In this document: positions 22,235 through 22,257 of the stretch, piece by piece
Numbering within the stretch: position 1 is the stretch's first letter
How the letters are laid out: every line of letters begins with the position of its first letter
Origin: Methylotenera sp.
GTDB lineage: Bacteria > Pseudomonadota > Gammaproteobacteria > Burkholderiales > Methylophilaceae
Reading direction: 5' to 3'
Length of the DNA: 22,257 nt
Assembly (NCBI GenBank): GCA_005791685.1
Contig: SXVG01000038.1
Coordinates: 1 to 22,257 of the forward strand
Translations under genes and position numbers: made by a program
Notes under the pieces: generated by a model
Databases searched by the model: none
The model's input: the letters and a program-made list of their open reading frames with translations, nothing else
What the model was told of the DNA's origin: nothing

Positions 22235-22257
22235 GGTCTTTCCTAAATGACTGCGTA

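Noticed and set aside
22243..22257. End of an upstream gene (TAC GCA GTC ATT TAG on the minus strand)
   Set aside because: Four codons before a TAG are compatible with the end of a gene such as rapZ, which often precedes manX, but are far too few to identify it.
1..22257. CRISPR arrays, tRNA or rRNA genes, prophage or integrative elements
   Set aside because: No regularly spaced repeats, tRNA cloverleaf or CCA-type ends, rRNA signatures, integrase other than housekeeping XerC, or phage structural genes were seen. The 'phage holin family' name of the protein at 5718-6071 is historical.

Overview
The window is a stretch of ordinary chromosome from a Gram-negative bacterium, most likely a betaproteobacterium of the Nitrosomonadales/Methylophilaceae kind. 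The basis is gene order (dapF-DUF484-xerC; def-fmt-rsmB-DUF4390-ntrY-ntrX with a LysM gene and dprA diverging; manX-ptsH-ptsI), a textbook SAH riboswitch in front of ahcY, and moderate GC. The family-level placement is inference. No tRNA, rRNA, CRISPR array, insertion sequence or prophage was found. Coding density is very high, and no gap over 300 bases lacks an annotated element.

Left part (1-6903). The window opens with the first codons of a superoxide dismutase gene, then a minus-strand operon dapF-DUF484-xerC (lysine/peptidoglycan precursor synthesis and chromosome dimer resolution). Diverging from it is a plus-strand S-adenosylmethionine-cycle cluster: metK makes SAM, ahcY removes the S-adenosylhomocysteine formed by methyltransferases, and metF supplies methyl-tetrahydrofolate to remethylate homocysteine. 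metK ends at a strong terminator. ahcY has its own promoter, whose predicted start falls at the first bases of the SAH aptamer. A small membrane protein gene sits between ahcY and metF.

Middle (6904-9971). A VapBC-like toxin-antitoxin pair lies between metF and dprA, where many betaproteobacteria carry smg and topA. dprA (DNA uptake/recombination) and a secreted LysM protein follow, all on the minus strand.

Centre right (9972-16872). A compact plus-strand run joins translation genes (def, fmt, rsmB) to a DUF4390 protein and the NtrY/NtrX two-component system. NtrX has an intact receiver and Fis-type helix-turn-helix, but its central AAA+ domain has lost essentially every ATPase and sigma-54 contact motif.

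Right part (16869-22257). A minus-strand run manX-ptsH-ptsI-prlC-xth encodes the phosphorelay proteins of a PTS with no sugar permease in view, oligopeptidase A and exonuclease III. The stop codons of ntrX and xth overlap.

No clearly undescribed system is visible. The items most worth a second look are the pseudo-ATPase NtrX, the toxin-antitoxin pair at a probable synteny break, and the competing pairings in the SAH riboswitch leader.
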